Source: Pseudoips prasinana (lineage: Eukaryota > Arthropoda > Insecta > Lepidoptera > Nolidae). From it: a stretch of 64,000 nt of DNA. Positions 53,141 through 63,045 of the stretch are shown one piece after another. Below the pieces are notes generated by a model, which was given only the letters and a program-made list of their open reading frames with translations, was not told the DNA's origin and did no database searches. The DNA lies in contig OX621257.1 in the NCBI GenBank assembly GCA_951640165.1, forward strand, positions 4,661,201-4,725,200, in the 5' to 3' direction. How positions within the stretch are numbered: position 1 is the first letter of the stretch; the number at the start of each line of letters is the position of its first letter. The translations under genes and the position numbers were made by a program.

Positions 53141-53430
53141 ATTCTACCATAAAGCGCATTAGAGATTATTATACATGTTGTTCCGTTTTAAGTGTTAGGC
53201 TACTACTATTTTGCTTACACCTTGTATATTGACAAAAACTTGTATCATAAATCATTTTTATGTCGTACGATGTAACGCTCAATTTAGGTCATGAGTTATG
53301 GTTTGGGGATATAATGGCATTTACGTTATACTTCCGGACGCCATTACTTAATATAACCAAATGTGATTCCGTTTTCATGTTGATTCTGACGGTACGTGTT
53401 ACCAATAGGAATGTTGAATGTATTCAATTA
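53141..53430. other. No gene recognised
   Basis: Unassigned sequence. Confidence 0.4.
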
Positions 53431-53505
53431 CTAGCTGTGCCCCGCGGTTTTACCCGCGTTAAACTTTATAAATTAGAGCCTATGTGTTAATCCAGGGTGT
53501 CAGCT
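53431..53505 (-). mobile_element. Helitron 3' end fragment
   Basis: A then CTAGCTGTGCCCCGCGGTTT and TACCCGCGTTAAAC, the complement of the 3' hairpin; the 5' part is missing. Confidence 0.7.
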
Positions 53506-53526
53506 AACTCCATACCAATAACTACC

Positions 53527-53672
53527 AGAGAACGGGCAGCAGCGTCTCTCTGTTCACTATGACCATCAAACTGCGATCGCCAACTCGTCTGCCAAGCGTG
53601 GCGATTATGGCATATCCCTCCATTCTTTGCTTTTGTCCAGCAGTGGACGTACTTTAGCTGACATGATGAACA
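53527..53672 (+). repeat. SINE family G copy
   Basis: ACCAGAGAACGGGCAGCAGC, CATCAAACTGCGATCGCCAA, GCGTGGCGATTATGGCATAT, TTTTGTCCAGCAGTGGACG, TGACATGATGA end. Confidence 0.75.
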
Positions 53673-53707
53673 TAAGTTTACTTATATTATGAGGTATTAA
53701 TCATATA

Positions 53708-54240
53708 TAATAATATCCAGGGACATTTTTCACACACGGCCATCTGATCCCAAACTAAGCAGAGCTTATAGGTACTAAAGAAACCAGATAACTGATATAC
53801 TACATATAATATTTTTATTTTGTAACTACAGACTTATATAGATAATAACATCCCGACTCAGGATTGCACTACTTTATTTTTGTTTATAAAATTGTTTTTA
53901 TTCTGTGCACTAATTTAATTTATTGTTTGTAATTTTATACTATTAGTTTGAATTTGTTTCCTTAAAATGTAAGTCATTTTAATTTTAGTTTGTATATTAA
54001 CTGAACTTTTTATCTGTATACCTTCTCTTCGCATGCTGTGATTTCCTGTAAGTGAAGATGCACAAGATCTTTTTACCGCGGCAATGTAATCTGTATGCAT
54101 AGTTACTAATCTTTGTTGGAAATCATAAATAAAAAAATAAAAATACAGACATGTTCATGCACACAAATATCTGTCTCGGGTCGGAATCCAACCAACCTGC
54201 GGCATGAAGGCAAGTATTTACCAACCACGCCTGGCCCGCC
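53708..54240 (-). repeat. SINE family A copy split by a 275-bp retroposon
   Basis: The tail half (53708-53866: CACACACGGCCATCTGATCC, GATAACTGATATACTAC) and head half (54141-54240: ACAGACATGTTCATGCACAC, ATATCTGTCTCGGGT) flank 53867-54140. The inserted segment ends in AATAAAAAAATAAAAAT on the plus strand, like a LINE 3' tail. Confidence 0.75.
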
Positions 54241-54559
54241 TCAGCATCAGCACCGAATATTGTTAAATACTAAAAGAAATCATTGCCCCCAATATTATCA
54301 ATAACTCGCCTTACAAGATAAGGAGTTCCTCCGACTTTCAATAACACCCCCCAAATACGTGTTGACTAAATCAATTTTGTGTGACAATGCCACCTACTTA
54401 CCATAAATATAATATCGTTTTCTTTTATTAACTTTATCCTATATAGCTGTATATGTTCCAAACAATCGGCACAATAGACTTAGCAATCGGTAGAAGTCCC
54501 TCATAGATAATACTTTAGTTTTTCTACGTGGCATAAAACGGCTTAAATCATCTTGAAAC
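54241..54559. other. No gene recognised
   Basis: Unassigned sequence. Confidence 0.4.
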
Positions 54560-54747
54560 TTCGTGTCTCAGTTGATAGTGAACCTGCTTTCTGATCATCG
54601 AGGAGGGTCACCAGAGGTTGTGGGTTCGATCTTCTTTCAAGCCAAATATTTATATTCATATCTATTTCCTATTTCCTCTCTTCTAAATTTGCTGTGCCCG
54701 ACAGGGTCCAAAAGGATGCCATGTATTATTGTAACACCTAATTGACC
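54560..54747 (+). repeat. tRNA-derived SINE-like segment
   Basis: GTCTCAGTTGATAGTGAACC (A box side) and AGGTTGTGGGTTCGATCTTC (B box), followed by CCCGACAGGGTCCAAAAGG. Confidence 0.5.
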
Positions 54748-54989
54748 ACTGTAGCTGGGAAAAGCTCGCTGAAAATAGAGTTGAATGGCGCAAACGTGTA
54801 GTGGAGGGTCGTCAGATCTGTGACGAAGCCTGGTTCGGAGTACTGGCTGATAAGAGACAGAAGCGACATGAAAGCGGCTCGGCACCACCCACCGCAAACT
54901 TCTCTTGTCAGGCCTGCGGCAGGCTATCTCGCTCTCGCATTGGTTTGTTTAGCCACCATAAGAAATGTCTCTCAGACAATGCGCCTTAA
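54748..54989 (+). pseudogene. Non-LTR ORF2 C-terminus with C2H2 zinc finger
   Basis: The frame reads WEKLAENRVEWRKRVVEGRQ, ICDEAWFGVLADKRQKRHES, and ends with CQACGRLSRSRIGLFSHHKKC before the stop at 54989. This is the same domain plan as 31776-32104 (W-x-x-LAxxRxxWR plus finger) but clearly another family; GRLSRSRIGLFSHH is a common form in animal LINEs. No polymerase motif precedes it. Confidence 0.65.
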
Positions 54990-55049
54990 ATCGTCTGTAA
55001 CAGACACAAACATTAAGTATTTGTCTTGGTTTGGGTGTTTTCTCTATAT
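54990..55049. other. Short spacer
   Basis: Likely the 3' UTR of the preceding fragment. Confidence 0.3.
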
Positions 55050-55285
55050 TGACAGGATTGGTTTAGTGGTCAGTGACCCTGACTCCTAAACCATAGGTCG
55101 TGGGTTCGATCCCCAACCAGGACAAATCTTCTTGTGATGAGTACGATTATTTCTTCTGTGTCTAGTTGTAATGTATCTATAATACGTATGTATTAAGATA
55201 AGTATGTTTATCAGTTGCCTGGTTGCCATAGTACGGCGCTGAATAGCATTTAATCAGATGGCAGTGTGTTAGTAGTCCCAAATTT
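55050..55285 (+). repeat. SINE family D copy with A/B-type tail
   Basis: GGTTTAGTGGTCAGTGACC (A box), AGGTCGTGGGTTCGATCCCC (B box), GATGAGTACGATTATTTCTT, then a diverged shared tail (GGTTGCCATAGTACGGCGC, ATCAGATGGCAGTGTGTTAG). Confidence 0.7.
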
Positions 55286-55301
55286 TATTTTTTATTATAT
55301 A

Positions 55302-55799
55302 CTAACTGTGCCCCGCGGTTTTACCCGCGTTAAACTTTATAAATTATCACAGCTCCTCCGCCGGAGGTGATAGCGTTATAATATGTAGCCTATATGTTGA
55401 CTCGACCTCTTAGTAACATTCATGCAAAATTTGAAGTAAATCCATGCAGTAATTTTTGAGTTTAGCCCGGACATACATACAGACAGACAGATAAACAGAC
55501 AAAAATTCTAAAAACTATATTTTTGGTTTCGATATCGATTGTAGATCATCATCATCATATAAGCCGACGACGTCCACTGCTGTACAAAGGCCTCCCCCAA
55601 AGATCTCCACAATTACCGGTCTTGTGCTATTCGCATCCACCAGTTTCCAGCGACCCGCACAAGATCATCGGTCCATCTTGTAGGGGGCCTGCCCACGCTG
55701 CGTCTTCCGGTTCGATTGTAGATCACGCCCCAAGTATCCTTTTTAAAAAATATTCAATGTACAGTTTTAACTTTCCTACGATTTTATTATATGTATAGA
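55302..55799 (-). mobile_element. Helitron interrupted by an RTE 3' end
   Basis: 3' end complement CTAACTGTGCCCCGCGG at 55302 (CTAA on plus in place of the usual CTAG), 5' TCTATACATATAATAAAATC at 55799 with T beside it. Removing 55549-55725 leaves a single-unit Helitron of the 34655 type. Confidence 0.8.
55549..55711 (-). pseudogene. RTE-type LINE 3' end with 14-bp target duplication
   Basis: TCGATTGTAGATCA lies at 55535-55548 and 55712-55725. The insert, on the minus strand, reads GRRSVGRPPTRWTDDLVRVA, NWWMRIAQDR, a stop, LWRSLGEAFVQQWTSS and an ATG-repeat tail. The copy is severely 5'-truncated. Length and tail fit RTE-type target-primed insertion. Confidence 0.85.
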
Positions 55800-56125
55800 T
55801 AAAATAAAATAAAAATGGTTTTTATTCAAATATACTTTAAAAAAGCGCTTGTAAATAGTCAGAACATGTTTGTAGTAATATAGTTAAGTACTCAATAATA
55901 ATAATAATATCCTGGGACATTATTTATACATGGCCATCTGATTCCAAACCAAGCAGAGCTTGTACTATTTAAACCAGATAACTGATATACCTACATATAC
56001 TACTTTTATTTCGTAAATACATACTTACCTATATAGATAAATTATTTCTAGTTACATATAGATATTTAGGTACACGGATTATTAAAACATTTATAAAATT
56101 TAATTTATAATAGTAATTAATTTTT
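55800..56125 (+). repeat. Repeat family R copy with nested SINE
   Basis: AATAAAAATGGTTTTTATTC, GCTTGTAAATAGTCAGAAC, then an inverted SINE A (55903-56042), then AGATATTTAGGTACACGGAT. Confidence 0.75.
55903..56042 (-). repeat. SINE family A, tail half, inserted in repeat R
   Basis: ATAATATCCTGGGACATT, GGCCATCTGATTCCAAACC and CAGAGCTTGTACTATTTAAA; 5'-truncated at about 56042. Confidence 0.8.
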
Positions 56126-56227
56126 TTCGTTTATTGGTCTACAAAACTGGATACAGACATGTTACATATAAAAGTATAAAACTAACAGTATTTACTGATA
56201 CAGCAAGAGTCTTCACCCTACTAGACG

Positions 56228-56480
56228 GTCACCGTAGCCTAGTTGGTAGTGCTCCTGCCTTCGAAGCTGGTGGTCCTGGGTTCGAATCCCAGTAAGTGCA
56301 AATATTTGTGTGATGAGCACGAATATTTGTTTCTGAGTCATGGATGTTTTCTATGTATTTAAGTATTTATCTACCTATATAAGTATGTATATCGTCGCCT
56401 GGTACCAATAGTACAAGCTTTGCTTAGTTTGGGGCTAGGATGATCATTCTGTGTGACATTGTCCCTAGATACTATTATTA
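56228..56480 (+). repeat. SINE family B copy
   Basis: GTCACCGTAGCCTAGTTGG, GGTGGTCCTGGGTTCGAATC, AGTACAAGCTTTGCTTAG, tail with CTATTATTAAAAAAT. Confidence 0.9.
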
Positions 56481-57068
56481 AAAAATAAAAAAAATAAAAA
56501 AGACACAGCATGCATAAAATAAATGAATATACATAAGCATAACTAAAACTAAATTCTAAATTAAAAGTACCTTCAATACTTTTACAAAATAATTTAAATA
56601 AATTACTAATTGACTTTTATGATATTTATGTATATATATATTTCATAGTATAAATTATAATACAAGCTCTGCTTAGTTTGGACTAGATGGCGTTGTGTGA
56701 ACTTGTGTGATATTTCCAATATACCTAAGGGCAAGCCCTACAAGATGGTTCAAAACAAAACTATCGTATCGTCCACATAATTAAACGTCAGAAATAAGAA
56801 GTGGATTAAACCAAAACTCAGTGACGGTAACAGCGTGTCACTACTGAGTGTCGATAACAAATGATTGGGGTGTGACGTGCGCGTGCATCCCTCATCAAAT
56901 TCTACCGACATATTTCCGAAGAATCGTTCGACATAAAATATATTCTCGGAGCATAGAAACAAAGGAATTATTACTCAACGGATTATATAACCTAACTGTC
57001 AAAAGAACTCCAACTCCATTATAAGCTGTAAGTAACTTATTATTACCCATAGTGTTCCAAGATTTTGA
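56481..57068. other. No gene; SINE tail fragment
   Basis: Bases 56665-56705 (ACAAGCTCTGCTTAGTTTGG) are a SINE A tail fragment. The rest is unassigned. Confidence 0.45.
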
Positions 57069-57480
57069 CGGCCCGGTTCGTGTGGTTGGTGGATAGTGGC
57101 CTTTCATGCCGCAGGTCTGGGGTTCGATTCCCACCAGGACAGATATTTGTGTGCATGGATATGTTTGTTTGTCCTGAGTCTGGGTGTAATCCTACTAATA
57201 TTATAAAGGCGAAAGTTTGTGAGCCTCTGAGTGTGTATGTTTGTTACTTCTTCATATCTAAACGGCTGGAGCGATTCTAATAAAATTTGGTATACTACCT
57301 ACTATAATTCATAAAGTTTAATGCGGGTAAAACCGCGGGGCACAGCTAGTTATCTATAAAAGTATGTATTAACAAAATAAAAGTAGTATATGTAGTATAC
57401 CAGTTATCTGGTTTCCACAGTTCAATCTCTGTTTAGTTTAGTTTCAGATGGCCGTGGGTGAATGAATCCAGGATATAATA
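57069..57480 (+). repeat. SINE family A copy split by a Helitron
   Basis: The 5' half ends GTCCTGAGTCTGGGTGTAA (57189). The 3' half resumes TTATCTATAAAAGTATG (57350) and has GTTATCTGGTTTCCACAG and the tail. Intact copies read straight through as GTGTAATTATCTATA. Confidence 0.88.
57190..57349 (+). mobile_element. 160-bp Helitron inserted A|T within a SINE
   Basis: TCCTACTAATATTATAAAGG at the 5' end; TGCGGGTAAAACCGCGGGGC hairpin and CACAGCTAG at the 3' end. The host SINE is restored exactly by removal, with no target duplication, as Helitron transposition predicts. Confidence 0.93.
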
Positions 57481-57877
57481 TCATATGATGTACCAGAAAA
57501 ACGTACAAGCCTTAGGAATTGAGCAACCTGTTACTAAGCAGTCTGTCTTTTCAAAGATTCAGCTCTATGGCTTTATGCGCCACTTACAAGTGTGACAGCT
57601 CTTATATTTTCTCAGCTTCGCGTCGCACATAGGGGCAGAACGTATGAATCGCTGGCAAAAAGTCCAGAGCGCAAAGTATTTTCTATTGCTGTGGTTTATG
57701 GCTCAAAAAGACCAGGGAGAACCAGCAGTCCGATGGCCGGTTTTTTTTTTGCGATCTCACACGATAATTTTCGAGAAATGTCAGTCGAAACTTACACCTC
57801 TCGCAGACAGTATGATTTTGGTTTTTTTTTATGTACTTCAATGTTAAGTTTGGGTGATTATTTATAAAAAATATACT
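57481..57877. other. Unassigned, possibly 5' flank of the candidate gene
   Basis: It has higher GC than surroundings and no repeat I recognise. The frame 57644-57847 (MNRWQKVQSAKYFL...) shows no motif. Confidence 0.4.
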
Positions 57878-58322
57878 ATGGAAGCCTCGGTATCTGGTAA
57901 GTAATATAATTACGCTTTTAAAAAATGTATTTTAAACATAATTATTAGTTGGTTATTACTTATAATAACAGATTTTTTATATATTTTAGTATTTCTTTGT
58001 TTTTGAGTAAACTCAAGATGTTAAAATACCACTAGTTGCTTAGATTTTGGTACATTATTATTCCTGATAACATAATCTTTTAATTTATAGCTAAAATTAA
58101 TGGCCATATTTGCCCCAATGTATGTAAATCACATATTTACTAGCTCTATAACGTAGTAAATTTGAGCAATATTTTAAATTATTCAGTTTTTTATTTCTTT
58201 TTATTATAGGATTTGGATCTTCTGATGTTTTTATATTACGGAGGGATTTATATAACAAACTGATCAAATCTGGTAATGGAAAACTAGATGAGCAATTAAT
58301 ATTTCAGGTACGCGAGGATTAA
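57878..58322 (+). CDS. Candidate two-exon small gene or gene fragment
   Basis: Exon 1 starts at ATG 57878 and ends at 57896 (MEASVSG split after the first base of the last codon) with the donor GTAAGT. A 313-bp AT-rich intron ends in a pyrimidine-rich stretch and TTATTATAG at 58209. Exon 2 (58210-58322) continues the frame as GFGSSDVFILRRDLYNKLIK, then SGNGKLDEQLIFQVRED and stop, a 43-residue acidic/basic peptide. An AATAAA lies at 58364-58369. CAG|GTACGC near 58306 could instead be a further donor. I recognise no family. It may be the 5' end of a decayed gene, a micro-protein gene, or chance. Confidence 0.4.
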
Positions 58323-58411
58323 TTTCAGATGATTTGGTCGATGATGATGAATAATCGTTGTACAATAAATGTTTTCTTTATTGAATTACATTGTTTCATT
58401 TAATTTTATAC

Positions 58412-58712
58412 CTATAAGAGCTCATCTTTATACAGTTCCAATGGAGTAATTTTCCAAATTATAGTTTTTTGTGGATTTCTATACATAAATAACAGATTCC
58501 AAACCAAAACATGCTTTGCGGTGTTAGCTGATACTAAAACACGACGAACAATAAGTAAAATACTTTTTGCCATGTTTTCATGGCATCTGCCCCACTGTGC
58601 GTCGTTTGCGCATAGCCAGTCTAGCTCTGCGCACTGGCCGGTGGTCAATGCTGTCCAAGAGAGGTGTTTTCGCTTTCGGGCATTGAGTGAATCATTTTTG
58701 CGCCTAGAGGCG
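58412..58712 (-). other. Open frame converging on the candidate gene
   Basis: About 100 codons are open on the minus strand (NARKRKHLSWTALTTGQCAE, NDAQWGRCHENMAKSIL, ending LYKDELL at 58412), without an ATG near its start. The complement of TTTATT at 58377-58382 offers a polyadenylation signal 30 bases downstream. No homology is recognised; it could be an exon or a chance frame. Confidence 0.3.
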
Positions 58713-59150
58713 TTCTAAAACATTCTGCTTACGTGTTGTGTATTACAGATGGCCAGGTATTAATAGTGTATAGTGAAGAGTTAGTGAGAATATATTGTGT
58801 TTAATCTGTTCTCACACACGACAAAGATATTCATCTCCATCTTGTTCTCTTTATGATAGTGGCAGTAGCTCAATTTGCAGTAAATATTGTATCACGATAT
58901 AAAAATGACATAAAAATACAATCTTCGGCCACCCACAGCAATGCAGTAAATCTGTCAAATGTCCATAAAATTGTTTTGAACGTTACACATCAAATTTTAC
59001 ATCTAAAAGTTGATTTGATGTTTTTAAGAGGATTTTTTAATGCCGAAACTGTCTTGCTCTCCACGTATAAAATAAAACAGTACTAAAATCATCAGTAACT
59101 AAATCTCTTGTTCTCATATTATTTCTCCAAAACGAAACCTATTCAACTGT
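58713..59150. other. No gene recognised
   Basis: A short frame at 58853-59086 has no motif. Confidence 0.4.
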
Positions 59151-59194
59151 ATCTTGATTTGAGTGGCTACTGAAGTAGGCACTCAAATCAAGAT
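59151..59194. repeat. Perfect 15-bp inverted repeat, 14-nt loop
   Basis: ATCTTGATTTGAGTG (59151-59165) pairs with CACTCAAATCAAGAT (59180-59194). Confidence 0.75.
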
Positions 59195-59751
59195 TTTAAC
59201 CAGTTCCTATAGATAACCGCCTTCAAATGTGTATTTTTAATTCGATACGTTTATTTTTTTTTTTTAATGATGGGCATGGATAGGATTGTCTGGCAATGAT
59301 ATAAAGAAAAGAAAAGTTTACTCAGGAATTTGTAAAAACAACAAACTTAATACAATAAAATATCCATGCAAGTCCAAAATGGCTCCATCACATCATTTAA
59401 AACAACGTATTACTACTATATTATTGTTGTAGCGCTGATAACTCTGGTGGTGCCAGGAGATTCGGACTGTATCATATAGATATACGTCAATTGAAAACTC
59501 ACAAAATAATGTCATAAATAATTATTTATTTTCTACCATAAATTATCATACAGAAAACAATTAAACTAAACAATAAACTTATTTAAAAAAGTCTGCTAAA
59601 ATGAACTGGTGTGTTCGTGGCACATCACTTCTATAGGATGGGGATATTAACGGTTTCAATGGTGGTGTTGTTGATAAATTACATTTGATTTATGAGTTTA
59701 GTATTTGGTTGATTTATCGAAACCTGTTAAATAATAAGTACAAAGAGTGTT
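59195..59751. other. No gene recognised
   Basis: Unassigned AT-rich sequence. Confidence 0.4.
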
Positions 59752-59841
59752 ACTCGAATGTAGATCACACCCCAAGTATCCTTTTTTAAAAATTTACAGT
59801 GTACAGTTTTGACTTTCCTACGATTTTATTATATGTATAGA
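59752..59841 (-). mobile_element. Helitron 5' end fragment
   Basis: The complement of TCTATACATATAATAAAATC, with GTAGATCACACCCCAAGTAT; the 3' part is missing. Confidence 0.7.
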
Positions 59842-60079
59842 TTATCTATATTAAAAATGTAAAAAATTGTTTCCATTTCAATCGGCAGTACCCAAAGAGT
59901 TTTAAATTGAGTATTATTATAAAACTTCTTTAAAAAGATAAATTAACGTATTTTTTTAAAATTACTTATATATTTCAAGATAAACTTGCCATAATAATTT
60001 TGAAAACTCATATTTAATTTCTAGTACTGTATTATACTAAACGAAGAAACATGTAATTCATTGGTCCATCATAACAGCT
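59842..60079. other. No gene recognised
   Basis: Unassigned AT-rich sequence. Confidence 0.4.
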
Positions 60080-60201
60080 GCAAAAAGCCCACAGCTGGAC
60101 AAAAGCCTCCACCAAGAATCATCTTATCGACTTGTACGCCCCCTACGGGGTGAGATGAGGTGATGACATTCTGATATTTGCTGCCGTCGCCACACAGCAA
60201 A
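60080..60201 (-). repeat. SINE family G copy with internal deletion
   Basis: CACAGCTGGACAAAAGCCTC, CGCCCCCTACGGGGTGAGAT and, at the far end, CTGCCGTCGCCACACAGCA, which is the same 5' terminus as 63343-63603. Confidence 0.7.
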
Positions 60202-60531
60202 TTTACTAGAATAATATTAATAAATAAATACAAGATTTAGGTACTGAACTTTTTAAGTAATTTCATTTAAACTGATAACATTTTGTATTAAGATGCAAGA
60301 ACATTTTTGTTTCATCAACAATACCATAATATACACTCAGCCAGCGTGTACGATAGTTCTGTTTGTTTATCACGAGGTTTTCTACACAAGGTCTTTCATA
60401 ACAGCAATATTGATTTCTTTAATATTACCTAATTACATACTAGGGCTACAACCGGCTGACGTGGTATAAGGGAAAGTTTTAGTAATGCGGTTTTCTCTAA
60501 GAGCACTTTAATTCACTTTATTATAATTTAA
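60202..60531. other. No gene recognised
   Basis: Unassigned sequence. Confidence 0.4.
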
Positions 60532-60799
60532 CCCCGTGCCTGTTGGCTTGGTTGGTAGATACGCTGCCTTTCACGCCGCAAGTCGTGGGTTCGATTCCCA
60601 CCCGGGACAAATATTTGTGTGCACGAACATGTCTGTTTGTCCTGAGTCTGGATGTAAATTATCTATATAAGTATGTATTAATAAAAGAAAAATAGTATAT
60701 GTAATATATCAGTTATCTGGTTTCCATAGTACAAGCTCTGCTTAGTTTGGGATCAGATGGCCGTGTGTGAATAATGTCCCAGGATATTATTATTATTAT
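60532..60799 (+). repeat. SINE family A, complete reference copy
   Basis: A box GGCTTGGTTGGTAGATACG, B box GTCGTGGGTTCGATTCCC, body CACGAACATGTCTGTTTGTC, tail CATAGTACAAGCTCTGCTTA, GATCAGATGGCCGTGTGTG, and (ATT)n. About 265 bp, the longest continuous copy in the window. Confidence 0.92.
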
Positions 60800-60827
60800 T
60801 ACATTTATTTATTACGCGCTCATAGCC

Positions 60828-61030
60828 AGGTGTTCTCACCGGGCCGTAAGTGATCGGGGAGGTTAAGTAACTAGGCTCGCGGTCAGTCCATAGATGGGTG
60901 ACCGCCAAAGTGGTTTAATTTCTGAGCGTTTTCATACTAAGGAGGGCATGTTAAGCTGTCGGTACCAGTTGTAGTCTTTAGACAATAGTTGTTAAGCCGT
61001 GTCAGAAACATACTGGGCGGCTTGAACAAC
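60828..61030 (+). repeat. Repeat family K copy
   Basis: GGAGGTTAAGTAACTAGGC, AGTCCATAGATGGGTGACCG, GGGCATGTTAAGCTGTCGG, GGGCGGCTTGAACAACTCC. The opposite-strand copy is at 51990. Confidence 0.75.
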
Positions 61031-61212
61031 TCCGAGACTATTTATTTATTTAGGACAACCAGTAACTGTTACATTATTGCTAGTCTAAATACAACACTTA
61101 AAAATTAAAATCAAATGCACAGTTTATTAAGGTGTCACAACATGGACAGATTCATGACACTCGTGACATCAGTAAAAAACAAACAATATATAACAACTAA
61201 AACTAAATAATA

Positions 61213-62494
61213 GGTCTTTACCTATGAAATTGCCGTTTTGTATGAAAAAATTTAAACGAATTTTTTTCATGAATTTTTTTATTTGTATTAATCGAAGTAA
61301 TCACCCATGCAATCAATGCATCTTTGCCATCGCAGTGGCAGTTTATTGATGCCCTTCTTAAAGAAATCAGCTGGACGGGAGGCAACAAATTCTTCAAAGG
61401 CATTTTGTACTGCCTCTCGGGTATTGAATTTTTTTCCCGCCAAGAAGTTATCCAAATTCTGGAAAAAGTAGTAGTCTGTAGGCGCAAGGTCTGGTGAGTA
61501 GGGCGGATGACGGAGAGCTTCCAACCCCAGTTCTTGCAACTTGGAGACCGTCTGCTGTGCAGTATGAGGTCGCGCGTTGTCGTGCAGGAGCAGCGGAGAC
61601 GAGCGATTGACCAATGCTGGTTGGAGATGCGCCAGCTTCTCCATCATTGTGCTCAGTTCTTCACAGTACACATCTGCAGTAATGCTCACCCCGTTTGGTA
61701 AGAAGCTGTGATGAATCACACCGGCGCTAGACCACCAAACAGTGACCATCACTTTTCTAGGGGTAAGTTTTCGTTTAGGGCATTGTTTAGGTGCTGAACC
61801 AGGATCCAACCAACTTGCTGAGCGCTTGCGGTTATCAAACAGAATCCATTTTTCATCGCAGGTAACAATGCGGTTCAAAATTCCTTCATTTGTGTGTCTG
61901 TTGAGCAGTGCAAGGCACGTCTCGACGCGTACTTCGCGCTGGCGATCATTGAGTTCGTGGGGCACCCATTTGTCAAGCTTTTTTACCTTGCCAATTTGAC
62001 GCAAATGGACCAATATTGTTTTGACGCTAACGTCGAAAGCTGCTGCTAATTCAGCCGTAGATTGTGTATCATCAGCTTCCACAACCGCCTTTAATTCGTC
62101 ATTGTCGACCAAAGTCTTCGGACGACCGCGAGGTTCATTTTTCAGGTCGAAATTTCCAGAACGGAAGCGAGCAAACCAATAACAGGTGGTGCGTTGGTTT
62201 GTAGTGTTAGCTCCGTAAACGTCGTTGATGTTGCGTGCCGTTTGTGCCGCGTTGCTGCCACGACGGTACTCATATTCCATAATTACTCGAATTTTTAACG
62301 TATCCATGATGACGAAAAAGATTGAAATGCGATGAAAATGTAACACTAATCAATAAAGAAATGACTACTTTTGGAAAAAAGAATCCATGTTTTTAAAATA
62401 AAATTAATTTGAAATTAGAATTCTTAGCCAAACAAAAATTATTTTGATTTGAAATGGCCAGTACTGCAGAACGGCAATTTCATAGGTAAAGACC
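61213..62494 (-). mobile_element. Mariner transposon, structurally intact
   Basis: 1,282 bp between TA dinucleotides (61211-61212, 62495-62496). The terminal repeats start GGTCTTTACCTATGAAATTG and continue CCGTTTTG or CCGTTCTG, matching at 27 of 28 positions. The single frame inside is uninterrupted. Confidence 0.95.
61288..62307 (-). CDS. Mariner transposase
   Basis: 339 residues from ATG 62307 (MDTLKIRVIMEYEYRRGSNA), within the usual 340-355 range. The longer upstream reading begins with GTG and is unlikely. Residues 1-110 hold two helix-turn-helix DNA-binding parts with the GRPK linker (EPRGRPKTLVD). WVPHELND precedes the catalytic core, as the WVPHEL motif does in mariners. The DDE/D triad is present: VTCDEKWILFDN, LLLHDNARPHTAQ and YSPDLAPTDYYFF, with 34 residues between the second and third Asp (DD34D). 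It cuts and pastes the element at TA sites. No stop or frameshift is seen, so this could encode active enzyme; activity itself is unproven. Confidence 0.95.
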   Translation of the reverse strand: MDTLKIRVIMEYEYRRGSNAAQTARNINDVYGANTTNQRTTCYWFARFRSGNFDLKNEPRGRPKTLVDNDELKAVVEADDTQSTAELAAAFDVSVKTILVHLRQIGKVKKLDKWVPHELNDRQREVRVETCLALLNRHTNEGILNRIVTCDEKWILFDNRKRSASWLDPGSAPKQCPKRKLTPRKVMVTVWWSSAGVIHHSFLPNGVSITADVYCEELSTMMEKLAHLQPALVNRSSPLLLHDNARPHTAQQTVSKLQELGLEALRHPPYSPDLAPTDYYFFQNLDNFLAGKKFNTREAVQNAFEEFVASRPADFFKKGINKLPLRWQRCIDCMGDYFD

Positions 62495-62623
62495 TAATAT
62501 AAAATGAAAAATACTATAGCTAAAATAAAATTAAAATTTAGGAAACAAAATTAACATAAAAAACGCAACATAAAATATAAAACAAAGAGTAAAAAGTGAA
62601 TATTAATGATAAAACAATTAAAA
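62495..62623. other. Short AT-rich spacer
   Basis: Probably the 3' UTR of the minus-strand LINE that follows, into which the mariner may have inserted. Confidence 0.35.
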
Positions 62624-63045
62624 TTACTTAATAATATCAAAACAGATTTTTTTATAGGTGGACAATCTGTTATTGAAAATGTCGACTTCTCCGCAGATAT
62701 CGTTATATAATTTGGGTAGTCTACATATGGCAGAGAACTGCTTCAGATTCGTTCTGGCAAGTGGCTGGTGCAACAGTCCAGCAGCTACGAGGGCACGTCT
62801 AGGCACACGGCGTGGGACACGAACACTAATCGATTGTAGTATAGGTGGACAGTCGAAATGGTTCCTCAATATTTTGTAGAGGAATATCATGTCCTGTACC
62901 TGTCTACGAATCGTCAGTTTATGCATATCAAAGTGCTTTAATTGATCGTTGTATGAGGACAACTGTCTATGTTGTCCACAAGAAAACACAAGATGTTTTA
63001 AAAAGCGTTTCTGAATACGTTCTATTCTAAGCTTATGAACATTGT
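62624..63045 (-). pseudogene. Non-LTR reverse transcriptase C-terminal fragment
   Basis: The minus frame (62989-62624, extendable to about 63030 as QKRFLKHLVFSCGQ-like) reads SSYNDQLKHFDMHKLTIRRQ, DMIFLYKILRNHFDCPPIL, ISVRVPRRVPRRALVAAG, TNLKQFSAICRLPKLYNDI. The YSYND..L / R-R-x-x-D-x-FLYKxL / RxPRLYN order is that of Jockey-like lepidopteran ORF2 C-termini. The polymerase core is missing. Confidence 0.75.

Noticed and set aside
54820..55089. 89-residue frame overlapping the zinc-finger fragment
   Set aside because: Out of frame with the C2H2 motif and crosses into a SINE.
58406..58430. C-terminal KDEL-like endoplasmic reticulum signal in the minus frame
   Set aside because: The frame ends KDELL, not KDEL, lacks a signal peptide, and may not be coding.
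60532..60620. tRNA gene
   Set aside because: A and B boxes are present but there is no acceptor stem; sequence continues into a SINE body and (ATT)n tail. The same holds for the heads at 28978, 47866, 48638, 56228, 31672, 17521 and 46421.
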